A stretch of 57,746 nt of DNA from Salinisphaeraceae bacterium (lineage in GTDB: Bacteria; Pseudomonadota; Gammaproteobacteria; Nevskiales; Salinisphaeraceae): positions 118,040-175,785 of the forward strand of contig NYTH01000008.1 of the NCBI GenBank assembly GCA_002683405.1, given 5' to 3'. The notes beneath the pieces were generated by a model. It was not told where the DNA came from and made no database searches. It saw only the letters and a program-made list of their open reading frames with translations. Both the position numbers and the translations under genes were made by a program. Of this stretch, positions 19,828-29,571 are shown piece after piece. How positions within the stretch are numbered: the first letter of the stretch is position 1; each line of letters opens with the position of its first letter.

Positions 19828-20598
19828 CTAGCTGCCGGCGTCTCGCGGCTCGAATACGAAGTTGTTGCAGTATTCCTCGGCTTCCCAGTATTTGCCTGGC
19901 CCTGGTGGCTGGTGCTGTTCGGCCGAAAATGTCTCGACGGGGGCGAGCGTGTTGTTATGAAAGAAATATCCGGCGTAATCAAACTCGGCAAAAAAACGGA
20001 ATAATTCAGTCACGTCGCCGGACCCGAGGTGGCGGGCCTCGCACTCCACCAGCACCTTCGGTCTGTATCGCTGCAGCAGTTTCGAGCCCCCTTCGAAGAC
20101 TTTCAACTCGTGGCCCTCGACATCGCACTTGATGAAAGCCGGTGTTCCGGCGCCCCGGTTCGACCAATACTCGTCCAGGGTGCTGACGTCTATCGTCACG
20201 GTCTCATGATCGATATTTTCTACCACCTTGGCCTCGAACGACGCGCTCGGCGAGGAACCCTTGCGACCCCGGGGAATGTTGAGGCAGAGCGAGCCGGGTC
20301 GCGAGGACAGGCCTATGCCTTCAATGGTCAGCCCCGGTGCGCGCGTGCTGGAGAGCGTGCTTTTCAGGTAGTCGGAAAGCATGGGTTGCGGTTCGAACGC
20401 GAACACCTGTCCGGTACGGCCTACCTGCTTCATCAGCCAGTACAGATAGGCGCCCTTGTGCGCGCCGATATCAATCGCGGTTTTTCCGCGCAGGTCGAGA
20501 CGCCTTATGTAGTCGATTTCGGCTCGATCCTTCCTGCCGTAGCGCTGCCCCCTTAACCAGAACTTCGTTTTGCCAATCAAGCCGTTCTCCTCGTTCAC
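19828..20598 (-). CDS. FkbM-family SAM-dependent methyltransferase
   Basis: A 256-residue protein with the SAM-binding AIDIGAHKGAYLYWL (motif I), the FAFEPQP strand, and the FIKCDVEGHELKVFEG motif typical of FkbM enzymes, which O-methylate sugars or other small groups. Its position among polysaccharide genes suggests a methyl decoration of a surface glycan. GTG 20598 is chosen as start; further in-frame codons upstream to 20778 are arginine/proline-rich and look non-coding. The ribosome-binding site is weak. Confidence 0.82.
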   Translation of the reverse strand: MNEENGLIGKTKFWLRGQRYGRKDRAEIDYIRRLDLRGKTAIDIGAHKGAYLYWLMKQVGRTGQVFAFEPQPMLSDYLKSTLSSTRAPGLTIEGIGLSSRPGSLCLNIPRGRKGSSPSASFEAKVVENIDHETVTIDVSTLDEYWSNRGAGTPAFIKCDVEGHELKVFEGGSKLLQRYRPKVLVECEARHLGSGDVTELFRFFAEFDYAGYFFHNNTLAPVETFSAEQHQPPGPGKYWEAEEYCNNFVFEPRDAGS

Positions 20599-21022
20599 AT
20601 TCGAGCCTGAAGTCGCTCGCCGGACCGGTGCCGCTCGGCCGGGCAAGCGAGCCAGCCAGCCCTGCGGGCGGGCCCGCCGGTCCGTGTTCTGCGCAGTCTG
20701 ACGGACGCAGTCGAATTCGCCAGCGTACCGGATGTCATGACGGCTGCCGTGCCGGTTCGTTCGCCCGAACGGCGTCATTCGAGGTTATGGACCGGTCAAC
20801 GCCCGTGCGCACACCGCGGTCCGGGATCATTCGGGCGCTGTCACCTGTAGGCAGGCTCTCCTCGTCATTTTCGCACGGTCGTACCGGGAAAATCCCGCTT
20901 GTCCCACGGTCGGGCGCACATCACGGTCAACCTTCCGATACGCCCTGGCTTGTCTTCGACAGTCGGCCCTCTCTAACCTGCGGGCTCACCGCGCGCGAGC
21001 GCGGCTCAAAACCGGAACCAGT
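20599..21022. other. Intergenic region between the FkbM gene and glnE
   Basis: 424 bp between divergent genes. I see no RNA gene, repeat or convincing promoter. Open frames crossing it have no ribosome-binding site. Confidence 0.5.
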
Positions 21023-23746
21023 ATGGATTTCGACAGCCAGCTCAAGCATGTCCAGCGTTGCAGTGAATTCTGCCGGGAATGGATCGGGAACAATCCGTCG
21101 ACGTTTGATCAGTTGCATCGTGAAGGCTACCTCGACGGTCCGGCGCCGGATATTGCCGGACTGGTCAACAGCATCGAGTCCGAGACTCTCGAAGAAACCG
21201 ATTTCATGTCTCGGCTGCGGCAGGCCCGTCATGCCGCTCTCGTAACGATTGCCTGGCGGGACCTGTGCGAGCTGGACGAGTTGTCGGACACGCTCGACAG
21301 CCTCACCGATCTGGCGGCTGCCTGTATCGACTCGGCGCTGCGCTCGGCGGCCTTCTCGCTCGACATGTTCCCCGACTCGCTGATCGTGCTCGGCATGGGA
21401 AAGTTGGGCGGGGGCGAACTCAATTTCTCGTCCGATATCGACCTGATTCTGGCCCACGCCAGTCTGGACGATGAAGATAAAGAAGCCGAGCTGGCAAAAC
21501 GTTGCCGCAAACTGGCGCAACGCCTGGTCAAGAGTCTGAATGAGCAGACCGCTGACGGTTTTGTCTATCGCGTCGATACGCGCTTGCGGCCGTTCGGCGA
21601 GGCCGGGCCACTGGTCGCCAGCCTGGACGCTATAGAGCATTACTATCAGGTGCATGGCCGTGAATGGGAACGGTACGCGCTGATCAAGGCAAGACCTGTT
21701 GCCGGCAACATCAGGGCGGGGCAGGCGCTGCTGCAGCGGCTCCGACCCTTTGTCTACCGGCGTTATCTGGATTTCAGCGCCTATGAATCGATGCGCGAGA
21801 TGAAGGCGCTGATCGAAAAGCAGGTGCGCCAGCGGGACATGCAGGACAACATCAAGCTGGGTGCCGGCGGCATTCGGGAAATTGAATTCATCGCGCAAGC
21901 GTTCCAGCTTATTCGTGGTGGACACGAACCCGCCTTGCAGAATACCCGGCTGCGCCCCGTGCTGAGCAAGCTCATGGAGGCCGGGCACCTGCCCGAGCGC
22001 GTCGTCAGTGAACTGGAAGGGGACTACCTCTACCTCCGGCGCCTGGAAAACCGAATCCAGATGTGGGCGGATCGTCAGACGCATGATCTGCCGGACGATG
22101 AACAGGCTCGAGATGCCCTCGTGTGCGCCATGGGTTCTGACACCTGGGCGGAGTTGACCAAGGAACTTGACCACGTCCGGCGCCGGGTCCACGAGCATTT
22201 CGAGCAGGTTTTCGTGGCGCCGCAGATCGATGATAGCGGTGATAGGCCCACCCGCGAGTTGCGCAAGGCCTGGGATCTGCAGGATGAGCAGGGCGCGGCG
22301 CTGCTTCGGGCGCAGGGTTTTGATGATGCCGAAGCCGCATGGCGGAGTCTGCTGGATCTGCAGCAAGGCAGTCTTTATTCCAGCCTCGGTGACCGTGGAC
22401 GGCGTCGCCTGGCCGAACTCATCCCACTGCTTGTTCAGGCCGTTGCGGCGCAGCCCGAGCCACGCGACATGCTAGACCGTATGTTGCGCGTGCTGAACAG
22501 GATTGTCGGCCGCACGACGTATGTTGCGCTTCTGGTCGAGAATCCGGCGGTGTTGTCCCGGCTGGTGACTCTGTGCGCGGCCAGTCCCTGGATTTCGGGA
22601 CAGATCGAATCAGCACCGGTCCTGCTTGACAGCCTGATTGACCCACGGGTGCTGTACCGACCCCCGCGCGCCTCGGAGCTGGAAGAGATTCTTCGCAATG
22701 ACCTTGCGAGTGTTGCGGCCGCGGATCTGGAGTCACGCATGGATACGCTTCGGCGTTTCGTGCAGGAGCAGACGCTCCGCGTTGCGGCGGCGGACGTCAC
22801 TGACTCCATGCCTTTGATGACGGTGAGCGATCATCTCACCGATCTGGCAGAAGTGACGCTGCGCGTAGCGCTCGAAGATGCCTGGAATCAAATGGTGGCC
22901 CGGCACGGTCAGCCCGTGAACCCTGACGGCAGGGTCTCGCCCTTTGCGGTCATCGGCTACGGCAAACTGGGCGGATTCGAACTGGGCTACGGTTCCGACC
23001 TCGATCTGGTCTTTCTGCACAGGGGAACCGAGAGCGCGGACACGGATGGCGAGAAGCCCCTGAGTCACTCGGCCTTTTTCCTGCGTCTCGCGCAGAGAGT
23101 GATTCATCTGCTTTCCACGCAAACCGGTGCCGGACGCGCCTACGAAATCGACACGCGCCTGCGGCCCAGCGGTCGTTCGGGACTTTTGGTTGTCAGTATT
23201 GATGCCTTCAGGCGCTATCAGTTCGAAAAGGCCTGGACCTGGGAGCATCAGGCGCTGGTGAGAGCCCGCTTTGTGGCCGGCGATCCGGTGCTGGGCGAAG
23301 CATTCATGCAGGTGCGGAAAGAGGTTCTGTCGATGCTGCGGGATCGCAGTGATCTCCAGCAACAGATCACAACGATGCGCGAGCGCATGCGGGGCGAGCT
23401 GGACCGGTCGACCAAATTGTCCTTCGACCTGAAGCAGGGGGCGGGCGGCCTGATCGATATCGAATTCCTGTCGCAGTATGCGGTGTTGCTGCTGGCGCGT
23501 GATTGCGAGCCTCTCCTGCTATTTACCGACACCATTCGCACGCTGGAGACACTCGAATCGGCGGGCTATCTCAGTTATGAGCGCACACACGAACTGACCC
23601 ATGCCTATCGCAGCTATCGCAGGGCGATTCATGATGCAGCGCTACGCGAGATCGCCCGGCACGCCCCCGTAGAGGCGATGGCGCAGGAGCGAGGCCAGGT
23701 ACAGCAAGCCTACCGGGACATGCTGGAGAAGTCCTGGCCGGATTGA
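21023..23746 (+). CDS. glnE: Bifunctional glutamine synthetase adenylyltransferase/deadenylyltransferase
   Basis: Adds and removes AMP on glutamine synthetase in response to PII. The 907-residue product has two nucleotidyltransferase domains. The N-terminal one has GMGKLGGGELNFSSDIDL (about 124-141) and DTRLRPFGEAGPL. The C-terminal one has GYGKLGGFELGYGSDLDLVF (about 645-664) and DTRLRPSGRSGLL. Both Asp pairs are intact, so both activities are expected. Length is slightly below E. coli (946). In pseudomonads glnE lies beside ilvE and waaF; here about 8.7 kb of glycosyltransferase genes separates them. Confidence 0.96.
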   Translation: MDFDSQLKHVQRCSEFCREWIGNNPSTFDQLHREGYLDGPAPDIAGLVNSIESETLEETDFMSRLRQARHAALVTIAWRDLCELDELSDTLDSLTDLAAACIDSALRSAAFSLDMFPDSLIVLGMGKLGGGELNFSSDIDLILAHASLDDEDKEAELAKRCRKLAQRLVKSLNEQTADGFVYRVDTRLRPFGEAGPLVASLDAIEHYYQVHGREWERYALIKARPVAGNIRAGQALLQRLRPFVYRRYLDFSAYESMREMKALIEKQVRQRDMQDNIKLGAGGIREIEFIAQAFQLIRGGHEPALQNTRLRPVLSKLMEAGHLPERVVSELEGDYLYLRRLENRIQMWADRQTHDLPDDEQARDALVCAMGSDTWAELTKELDHVRRRVHEHFEQVFVAPQIDDSGDRPTRELRKAWDLQDEQGAALLRAQGFDDAEAAWRSLLDLQQGSLYSSLGDRGRRRLAELIPLLVQAVAAQPEPRDMLDRMLRVLNRIVGRTTYVALLVENPAVLSRLVTLCAASPWISGQIESAPVLLDSLIDPRVLYRPPRASELEEILRNDLASVAAADLESRMDTLRRFVQEQTLRVAAADVTDSMPLMTVSDHLTDLAEVTLRVALEDAWNQMVARHGQPVNPDGRVSPFAVIGYGKLGGFELGYGSDLDLVFLHRGTESADTDGEKPLSHSAFFLRLAQRVIHLLSTQTGAGRAYEIDTRLRPSGRSGLLVVSIDAFRRYQFEKAWTWEHQALVRARFVAGDPVLGEAFMQVRKEVLSMLRDRSDLQQQITTMRERMRGELDRSTKLSFDLKQGAGGLIDIEFLSQYAVLLLARDCEPLLLFTDTIRTLETLESAGYLSYERTHELTHAYRSYRRAIHDAALREIARHAPVEAMAQERGQVQQAYRDMLEKSWPD

Positions 23747-23799
23747 TGCGCCGCCGGCGGGCAAGATTCGCTGAGGGGGCTCGCAGGGCGAGTCTGGCG

Positions 23800-24639
23800 T
23801 CACTCGCCGGTCGGTGTGAGTTCCTGGGTCGAAAAACCCATCACCGCCCTTTGTTCATGCTCGGTCCACAGCCAGGACCATCCGTGGCAACCGAAAGGGA
23901 CGCCACCCAGTAGTCGGCTTGCTTCCAGGGGAGCCCGCTCGATGGCGAAATGCAGCGCGGTACGCCAGTCCGGCCGGCTGAGCGGTAGCCCGTTCAGGCG
24001 GGCATGCAGACTCCAGAACAGATCTTCGGCGCCATGGATGCGCGGCTGATGACGAAATTTGTCCAGTTCGCCGCGGTCTGCCTGCAACACCTGACTAAAG
24101 GTCTTCACGCGGCGTAGAGAAAATCCGCCATTGCCTACCGCATTGGCTGATATCAACGATCGCCAACCACGGGGCGCCCGCGCGCCGAGGTACCGCGCCA
24201 GAGTCTGCTTGGCCGTTTTGCGCAGGCGCTTGGCGTTGAGCGGCGGCGCGTACATCCAGGCCTCGGTAAACGGCGCACCCAGAAGATCGAAATTCTGGCC
24301 ACACCAGTATTCGAGGCGGTCTTCAAAGCACCAGGCGTCCAGCTGATGAATCAGCAAGAATTCGTGGGTCGCGAAGCGATCATAGAATTCGGGGCTCAGC
24401 ATGAGCCGGTTGTAGTCGAGATTGCTGCGGAAGTAGTCGGGCGGGAAGCTTTGTTGCGACATGTCGCAGGCGCGGGCCAGCGGAGTCAGGTCGAGGCCTT
24501 CGGGTTTGGCAATGATGCGCGGCCAGGCATGGAGCACTCCGTTCAATTGCCGCAGTGAGGCGGTCTCCGCTGCGGTCAGCTCCGCCTTGTACATGGGCAC
24601 GATCACGGCCGCTCTGTCCGGGTCGGTCACGCTGTTCAT
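23800..24639 (-). CDS. DUF5672 family protein (probable glycosyltransferase)
   Basis: A 279-residue protein with the DUF5672 pattern: AVIVPMYKAELTAAE at the N-terminus, the LIHQLDAWCFEDRLEYWC centre, the FDLLGAPF stretch, GNGGFSLRRV, and the C-terminal PFGCHGW. The family is found in glycan loci and resembles GT-A enzymes, but its reaction is not established. The gene overlaps the upstream glycosyltransferase by 4 nt (ATGA) and ends the four-gene leftward block. Confidence 0.82.
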   Translation of the reverse strand: MNSVTDPDRAAVIVPMYKAELTAAETASLRQLNGVLHAWPRIIAKPEGLDLTPLARACDMSQQSFPPDYFRSNLDYNRLMLSPEFYDRFATHEFLLIHQLDAWCFEDRLEYWCGQNFDLLGAPFTEAWMYAPPLNAKRLRKTAKQTLARYLGARAPRGWRSLISANAVGNGGFSLRRVKTFSQVLQADRGELDKFRHQPRIHGAEDLFWSLHARLNGLPLSRPDWRTALHFAIERAPLEASRLLGGVPFGCHGWSWLWTEHEQRAVMGFSTQELTPTGE

Positions 24640-25499
24640 GGTCCGTGGTGAATCTTGCCGGGCATCCCTAGCGCGGTTTTGAGCGTCTTGCGGAGCTGGC
24701 GCCAGGGATGCAGATATCGGCTGTGGTCGGTGTAGGCGGTGTTGATCAATGCCGGATTGATGAACAGCTTTTTGCCCGCAGCTCTCAGCGTCTGGTGAAA
24801 AGGCACGTGCTCGCAGACGGGGCGGCCGTTTACCCAGCCGATGTAGCGGGCTATTTCAAAACAGTCTTTTCGGTACACAGCCAGGCCGCCAAAAGCGGAG
24901 TCCACCGGGATCCAGTCGGCGGTAGCGCGCAGGGTGATCCGCCTCGCGTCGACGGCCAGGTGGGCGGCTTCGCGCGGGTCATGCAGATACGGTCTCATAA
25001 GAGCGGCCTCGGCGTGGCAGTCCCCGGGACACCACACCGGATGTCGCAGCGCCCAGATATCGTAATACGGCCCCTGCTGATTCGCGGCGCAGACATCCCA
25101 GTCGGAGCGTGACCAGCAGGTCTCGATGGTTTGCGCTGTTACAAGATCATTGACGTTGTCCAGGTCGGCCACAATGACGTACTGAACATCCGAGTAGCCC
25201 GGCTCGTTCCGGATGGCATGAACATACTGATTGCGCGCGTTGGCGATCCGGTTGGTGCGCTCGGGCCAGTCCGCTTCGGTGGCGCCCAGGCTGAGGCTGT
25301 CAAAATCGGGTACGCGTTGCGACAAGTCGGCCAGGACTGCGGCCGTTTCGTCGGCCGAGTCCGATTCAATGATGAGCCAGTGCACGCGTTTGAATTGTCG
25401 AAGCGCGTCGCGTAGGCGTTCGATATCACCAATGATTGTAGTGGCTACGTCGCGAGCCACACCGGTGACCAGAATCTCGGATGCGTGCGGTTGTGTCAT
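24636..25499 (-). CDS. Putative GT-A glycosyltransferase
   Basis: 287 residues. The N-terminal third has a GT2-like layout: an ILVTGVARDV strand, LIIESDSADET, then VIVADLDNVND, which could be the DxD-type metal site (about residues 109-119). A later WIPVDSAFGGLAVYRKDCF resembles acceptor-side motifs of fungal Cap59/CMT1-type mannosyltransferases. The specific family is not certain. It sits between the HlpA-like gene (63 nt upstream) and the DUF5672 gene (4-nt overlap), so it likely modifies the LPS core or a surface glycan. Confidence 0.65.
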   Translation of the reverse strand: MTQPHASEILVTGVARDVATTIIGDIERLRDALRQFKRVHWLIIESDSADETAAVLADLSQRVPDFDSLSLGATEADWPERTNRIANARNQYVHAIRNEPGYSDVQYVIVADLDNVNDLVTAQTIETCWSRSDWDVCAANQQGPYYDIWALRHPVWCPGDCHAEAALMRPYLHDPREAAHLAVDARRITLRATADWIPVDSAFGGLAVYRKDCFEIARYIGWVNGRPVCEHVPFHQTLRAAGKKLFINPALINTAYTDHSRYLHPWRQLRKTLKTALGMPGKIHHGP

Positions 25500-25562
25500 T
25501 TGCTGTGGCTTTCCTGGCCCCTGTGAAACAGCGCGCTCCGGACGAGCCCGCTATGAGGCGGA

Positions 25563-26498
25563 TCAGTTGTCGGCGCCTTCTACCATGGAGCGATAGAGCG
25601 CTTTGACTCGCCTCCACCGCTTCGGCAGTCCGGTCGGATCATAGATGCGCTGCTGCAAATAATTATCGAGTTGATCGTCGCGCATCGTGCGTGGCGGATG
25701 ATTGAGCGGAAAAGCCGGCAATTTCAATCGCAGATCATCGAGTGGCGGCGCCTTGGTATGCGTTCCCTGATCGCCGAATCCTATATTTCGGACCATGTTG
25801 GCCCGCGGTAATACCGCCAGGCCGTTATTGCGCCACAGCGTAAGCTGCCAGGGAAAATCCCAGGCATCTACCCGCTGACTCCCCGTGCTGCGGTATCGTC
25901 CGGCCCAGTATTTGCGGGCCCGTCGCTCTGCGCGACTGTGGCCGGGCCACTGATCGGCGCAGAGGCGTTCCCAGTCGCTGCAGTCGTGGCGATATTGCTG
26001 CCAGGCGCGTCGCCAGGTGGCCCAGCCCCAGCACAGTGGATAGCGGCTGAACGCGTAGTCATGGCTGAAGAGGCGGCCGGGCAGACCGCGGTTACCGCCG
26101 CTGATCTGATAGACGCGCTCGTCATGCTCGAACCGGTCGAGCAGCCCATCCATGAACCGGAAAAGCCCCTCGCCGGGAAGACAGTCGTCTTCAAGAATGA
26201 TGGCTCTGTCCACCTGCGAAAAGACCTGATCCAGTCCGCTTCGCACTCTGCTGCTGCAGCCCATGTTGTGCTCGGAAAATAGTGGCACGACGCGATCGGC
26301 ATGGGTTTTCAGCCCGCCTGCCAGCGTCCGGACGGCATCGCAAAGCGGCGCATCATCCGGTTGGCTGGCGCGAGGGCCGTCGGCGATCAGATAGATTTGC
26401 TCGAAATGATGCCTTTCCAATGCCTTTACGACACGAGCCAGCGGCTCCGGACGATTGAAAATCACCAGTACAAGCGGCGATTTGACGGTTGTCGTCAT
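25563..26498 (-). CDS. Glycosyltransferase-like protein (HlpA-like)
   Basis: A 311-residue protein with LVLVIFNRPEPLARVVKAL at the N-terminus, LIADGPR, and AIILEDDCLPGEGLFRFM, where EDD is the likely metal-binding DxD equivalent. The middle part CWGWATWRRAW is characteristic of the group often annotated as hemolytic protein HlpA-like, which are GT2-like enzymes in polysaccharide loci. There is no signal peptide. It follows the membrane protein gene by 12 nt and belongs to the same leftward unit. Confidence 0.78.
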   Translation of the reverse strand: MTTTVKSPLVLVIFNRPEPLARVVKALERHHFEQIYLIADGPRASQPDDAPLCDAVRTLAGGLKTHADRVVPLFSEHNMGCSSRVRSGLDQVFSQVDRAIILEDDCLPGEGLFRFMDGLLDRFEHDERVYQISGGNRGLPGRLFSHDYAFSRYPLCWGWATWRRAWQQYRHDCSDWERLCADQWPGHSRAERRARKYWAGRYRSTGSQRVDAWDFPWQLTLWRNNGLAVLPRANMVRNIGFGDQGTHTKAPPLDDLRLKLPAFPLNHPPRTMRDDQLDNYLQQRIYDPTGLPKRWRRVKALYRSMVEGADN

Positions 26499-26510
26499 GG
26501 CGCGGCCAGC

Positions 26511-27203
26511 TTACGGACTGGATTGTGTGTCGACTTCACGCCCGCCGGGCCACGCTCGATAGAGGGTCAGCGTACCGATGTACAAAAACCAGATGTAATA
26601 CGTGAAAAGCTCACGGAATTCGCCGATGTTGGGCGCCAGATAATGATTTTGCGGCGGATGATGATCACCGATGTAGTGCGCGACATCCGCGAACAGCATC
26701 GAGGCGATCAGGGACAGATTGAACAGGCGCGACGGTCGGAAATACCGGATCCAGACATTGTCGCTTTTCCGGCCGAGCCAGGGGAATACGAGAAACATGA
26801 GCACCAGAAGAATATCCGACGTGTCCTTCATCAGGTCACTGTTGTCGCCTTGATTGTGAATGTTGAAACCCGGTCGGGTCGCCATGTCCCAGCCGTTGAT
26901 CCACCACCAGTGGTGCGTGCCGTAGTCGAGCTCCTCAAGCAACACGAAGACCGCGCCGGCTGCCACGAAGCCGAACAGAGATCTCGCCAGCCAGTCAATG
27001 CTGCCTTTCGCGCCGTAGAAGGCACAGCCGAGGATGCCGAGCAGCAGCAGATTCTGAAAGTTCTCCAGCAGACCGAACTCGCGGTTGAACTCCGGCGCGG
27101 TCAGCGCCATGAGTACGGGTATTTCGGAGAGATACAGGCCCAGTAGCGCAGCGCAGACTGCGACCGGAAGAACCCAGAAAATAATGTGAGAACTGATTTT
27201 CAT
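26511..27203 (-). CDS. Polytopic membrane protein of unknown function
   Basis: 230 residues with about six hydrophobic helices. A conserved-looking block joins LLEELDYGTHHWWW to the following FNIHNQGDNSDLMKD. Glu-Glu, aromatic and HN motifs of this kind recur in uncharacterised membrane proteins near glycosyltransferase genes, but I cannot name the family. Met at 27203 is taken as start because the preceding 32 in-frame codons look like a non-coding leader. It heads the block of three glycan genes. Confidence 0.7.
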   Translation of the reverse strand: MKISSHIIFWVLPVAVCAALLGLYLSEIPVLMALTAPEFNREFGLLENFQNLLLLGILGCAFYGAKGSIDWLARSLFGFVAAGAVFVLLEELDYGTHHWWWINGWDMATRPGFNIHNQGDNSDLMKDTSDILLVLMFLVFPWLGRKSDNVWIRYFRPSRLFNLSLIASMLFADVAHYIGDHHPPQNHYLAPNIGEFRELFTYYIWFLYIGTLTLYRAWPGGREVDTQSSP

Positions 27204-27402
27204 GTCGGGTAGACTCGTGTCCGGATGACGGGTCGAAGGGGCCGGGCCGTGGGCCGTACATCGAAGTGCGCGCGATGATAGAGATTCGAGATCAGGCAAT
27301 AAAGCTTTGAAGGTAATATACTAAGTCCTTATCCAGCTCGTTTCGTTCCGCCGGCGCCCAGCCATGGCTTGGCGGCTCAAGGTCCCGACTTTTCACAAGC
27401 CC

Positions 27403-28515
27403 ATGCGAGTGTGCATAACCCATCTCAGGCATGCTCAGAGAGGCGGTGCCGAGCGCTACCTGAATTACCTTGCGAAGGGGTTATGCCTCAGAGGGCACGA
27501 GGTGACTGTGCTGTGCCGCACGCATGGTTCCCCGCCCCATCCGAACGTGAAATTCGAGACATTGCGCGGGCTGTCGCTGGGCTCCGGATTTCGGCATGCA
27601 AGTTTTGCCCGGGCCTCGGCACGTTACCTGAGCCGCTATGAGGACTAGCACGACGTCGTGCTCGGGCTGGGCCGCACCCCGCTTCAGGATGTACTGCGCG
27701 TGGGTGGAGGCTGCCACGAGACTTTTCTCGAGGCCGGCGATATCCGAACGCGATCAATGAAGGACCGGACATACATCCGCCTGGAGGCCGAGTCTCTTCT
27801 GGCGCCCGAAAACAAGAGGGTGGTGGCGAACAGCCACATGGTTGCTGAGGACCTCAAGCTACGCTATGGCCTGCCCGGCGAGAAACTCCAGGTGATTCAC
27901 AACGGCGTCGATCTGACGCGATTTAGCTTCGGTAATTTGCGTGCACCTGCTAGCGCCTTGCGCAAGTGCCTTGGGTTCGGGAAAGACGATATCGTTTTCT
28001 GTTTTGTCGGGACGGGATTCGCCCGCAAGGGGCTTGATCTGGTTCTGAAAGCATTTTCCGCACTGCATGCTCGCGATAGTCGCTGTCACCTGCTTGTGGT
28101 GGGCGAGGATTCGGCTGCAGACCGTTATCACGCCCTTGCAAGGAAAATCGGCTGTAGCGACCGCGTTCGGTTTCTCGGGGGCCGCGATGATCCGGAAGTC
28201 TGCATGGCCGCCGCCAACGTGTTTGTGCTGCCCACGCGCTACGACCCGTTTGCCAATGTGACGCTCGAGGCGCTGGCCTGCGGGCTTCCCGTTATCACTA
28301 CCCACGGCAACGGCGGCAGTGAAGTTTTGAATGATGAGGCAGGCACCGTCATAGATCATCGCAGCGAAGCATCGCTTGAGCAGGCCATGGCGGGATGGTG
28401 CAGCGGCACGCGGCTGCAGGTCGGGCGACAAAGCGCCAGGGCAATCGCGGAGCAACACGCGATCGATCAGAAAATTGACCAGATGGTGGCGCTGCTCGAG
28501 TGGGCGGCGAATTAG
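27403..28515 (+). pseudogene. Family 4 glycosyltransferase interrupted by an in-frame amber codon
   Basis: The two halves lie in one frame: 27403-27645 encodes MRVCITHLRHAQRGGAERYL and the start of a GT-B N-domain, and 27649-28515 continues with HDVVLGLGRTPLQDV, RVGGGCHETFLEAG, the FVGTGFARKGLDLVLKAF strand and YDPFANVTLEALACGLPVIT. They are separated only by TAG at 27646-27648, after codon 81. Similarity is to WaaG/RfaG-like core glycosyltransferases, and read-through would give about 370 residues. A GTG restart at 27658 would lose much of the acceptor domain. Best read as a single-base nonsense mutation, unless suppressed or a sequence error. Confidence 0.8.
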
Positions 28516-29547
28516 ATGAGCCGCGGCTCCGGAGTCGAGGTTGCGGTCATCGGATACGGCGATGCCCACACGCCGAGTACGCGGTTCCGGTTTCTCATGC
28601 TGCGCGAGTTGCTCGCCGAGCAGGGGGTGCGTCTGAGCGTGTGCTACGCCAGTCAAGTCAAGGCGCGCGATGCCTCCGTCATGCGATTGCTTTCCGATAG
28701 TGATGTCATCGTGAATCAGAAAGCGCTTCTTTCCCGACGCTGGCTGACTCGTTTGAAATCCTTGGACAAGCCGATCGTATTTGATCTGGACGATGCCGTC
28801 TGGACCCGTCCGGGCAAACCTTACGGCTGGCTCACGTCGCGCAGAGTGGCACGGCGCCTTTCAGGCTGGGCACGATCGGCAGATTGCGTGACTACAGCCA
28901 GCGAGTATCTGGCGCAGCGCATGATCGGGTTTGGTGCCCGCAAGACGCGCGTTGTGCCCATGGCCCTTGACGATGCCGATCCGACCCCGTCGGCCACACG
29001 TCCGGCCAGGACCGATCGGATTCGCGTCGGATGGCTCGGTGCGCCGGGCAATCTGCCCGGGCTGATAAGCTTGTCGACAACTCTTCGCTCGGTCATGAGA
29101 GCACGACCTGAAGCTGAACTGGCGGTCTTCTGCGGAGAGCGACCGGAGCTTGATTGTGAGTTCGATTGGGTGGAGTACCGCAAGGGCGGTGATAAGGCCT
29201 TTGCAGCCAGCCTCGATATCGGGCTGCTACCCTTGCCCGACGACGAATACTCGCTCGGAAAATCACCCATAAAGGCTTTGCTCTACATGCGCGGCGGAGC
29301 CGCGGTGATCGGAAATTTTGTCGGCGCGTCTAACGATATCTGTGGCGGCGGTCGCGGTCTGGCCGCCCATGGTCCGGGCGAGTGGGAAGCCGGCTTGCTG
29401 GAACTGATCGATGATGAATCCGCAAGGCGAACCATTGCCGAAAAGGGTCGCTGCTTCGTGCAACGGGCGCATCAGGCGCGTGCAGTCGCCCGAAGCATGA
29501 GCCAACTCTATCGAGAACTGGCCACGCGTCGGGCCCTGCCGGGCTGA
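28516..29547 (+). CDS. Glycosyltransferase, GT4-like
   Basis: A 343-residue GT-B type protein. Seen: the VAVIGYGDAHTPSTRFRFL N-terminus, the PIVFDLDDAVW motif found in a group of sugar transferases related to SpsA-like/GT4 enzymes, VTTASEYLA, and a nucleotide-domain strand RVGWLGAPGNL. The C-terminal LLPLPDDEYSLGKSPIKALLY holds the usual donor-site segment. ATG follows the previous stop with no gap, so translation may depend on the upstream, amber-interrupted gene. The specific sugar is unknown. Confidence 0.78.
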   Translation: MSRGSGVEVAVIGYGDAHTPSTRFRFLMLRELLAEQGVRLSVCYASQVKARDASVMRLLSDSDVIVNQKALLSRRWLTRLKSLDKPIVFDLDDAVWTRPGKPYGWLTSRRVARRLSGWARSADCVTTASEYLAQRMIGFGARKTRVVPMALDDADPTPSATRPARTDRIRVGWLGAPGNLPGLISLSTTLRSVMRARPEAELAVFCGERPELDCEFDWVEYRKGGDKAFAASLDIGLLPLPDDEYSLGKSPIKALLYMRGGAAVIGNFVGASNDICGGGRGLAAHGPGEWEAGLLELIDDESARRTIAEKGRCFVQRAHQARAVARSMSQLYRELATRRALPG

Positions 29548-29571
29548 AAGTCTTCATTACGGAACCAGCAT

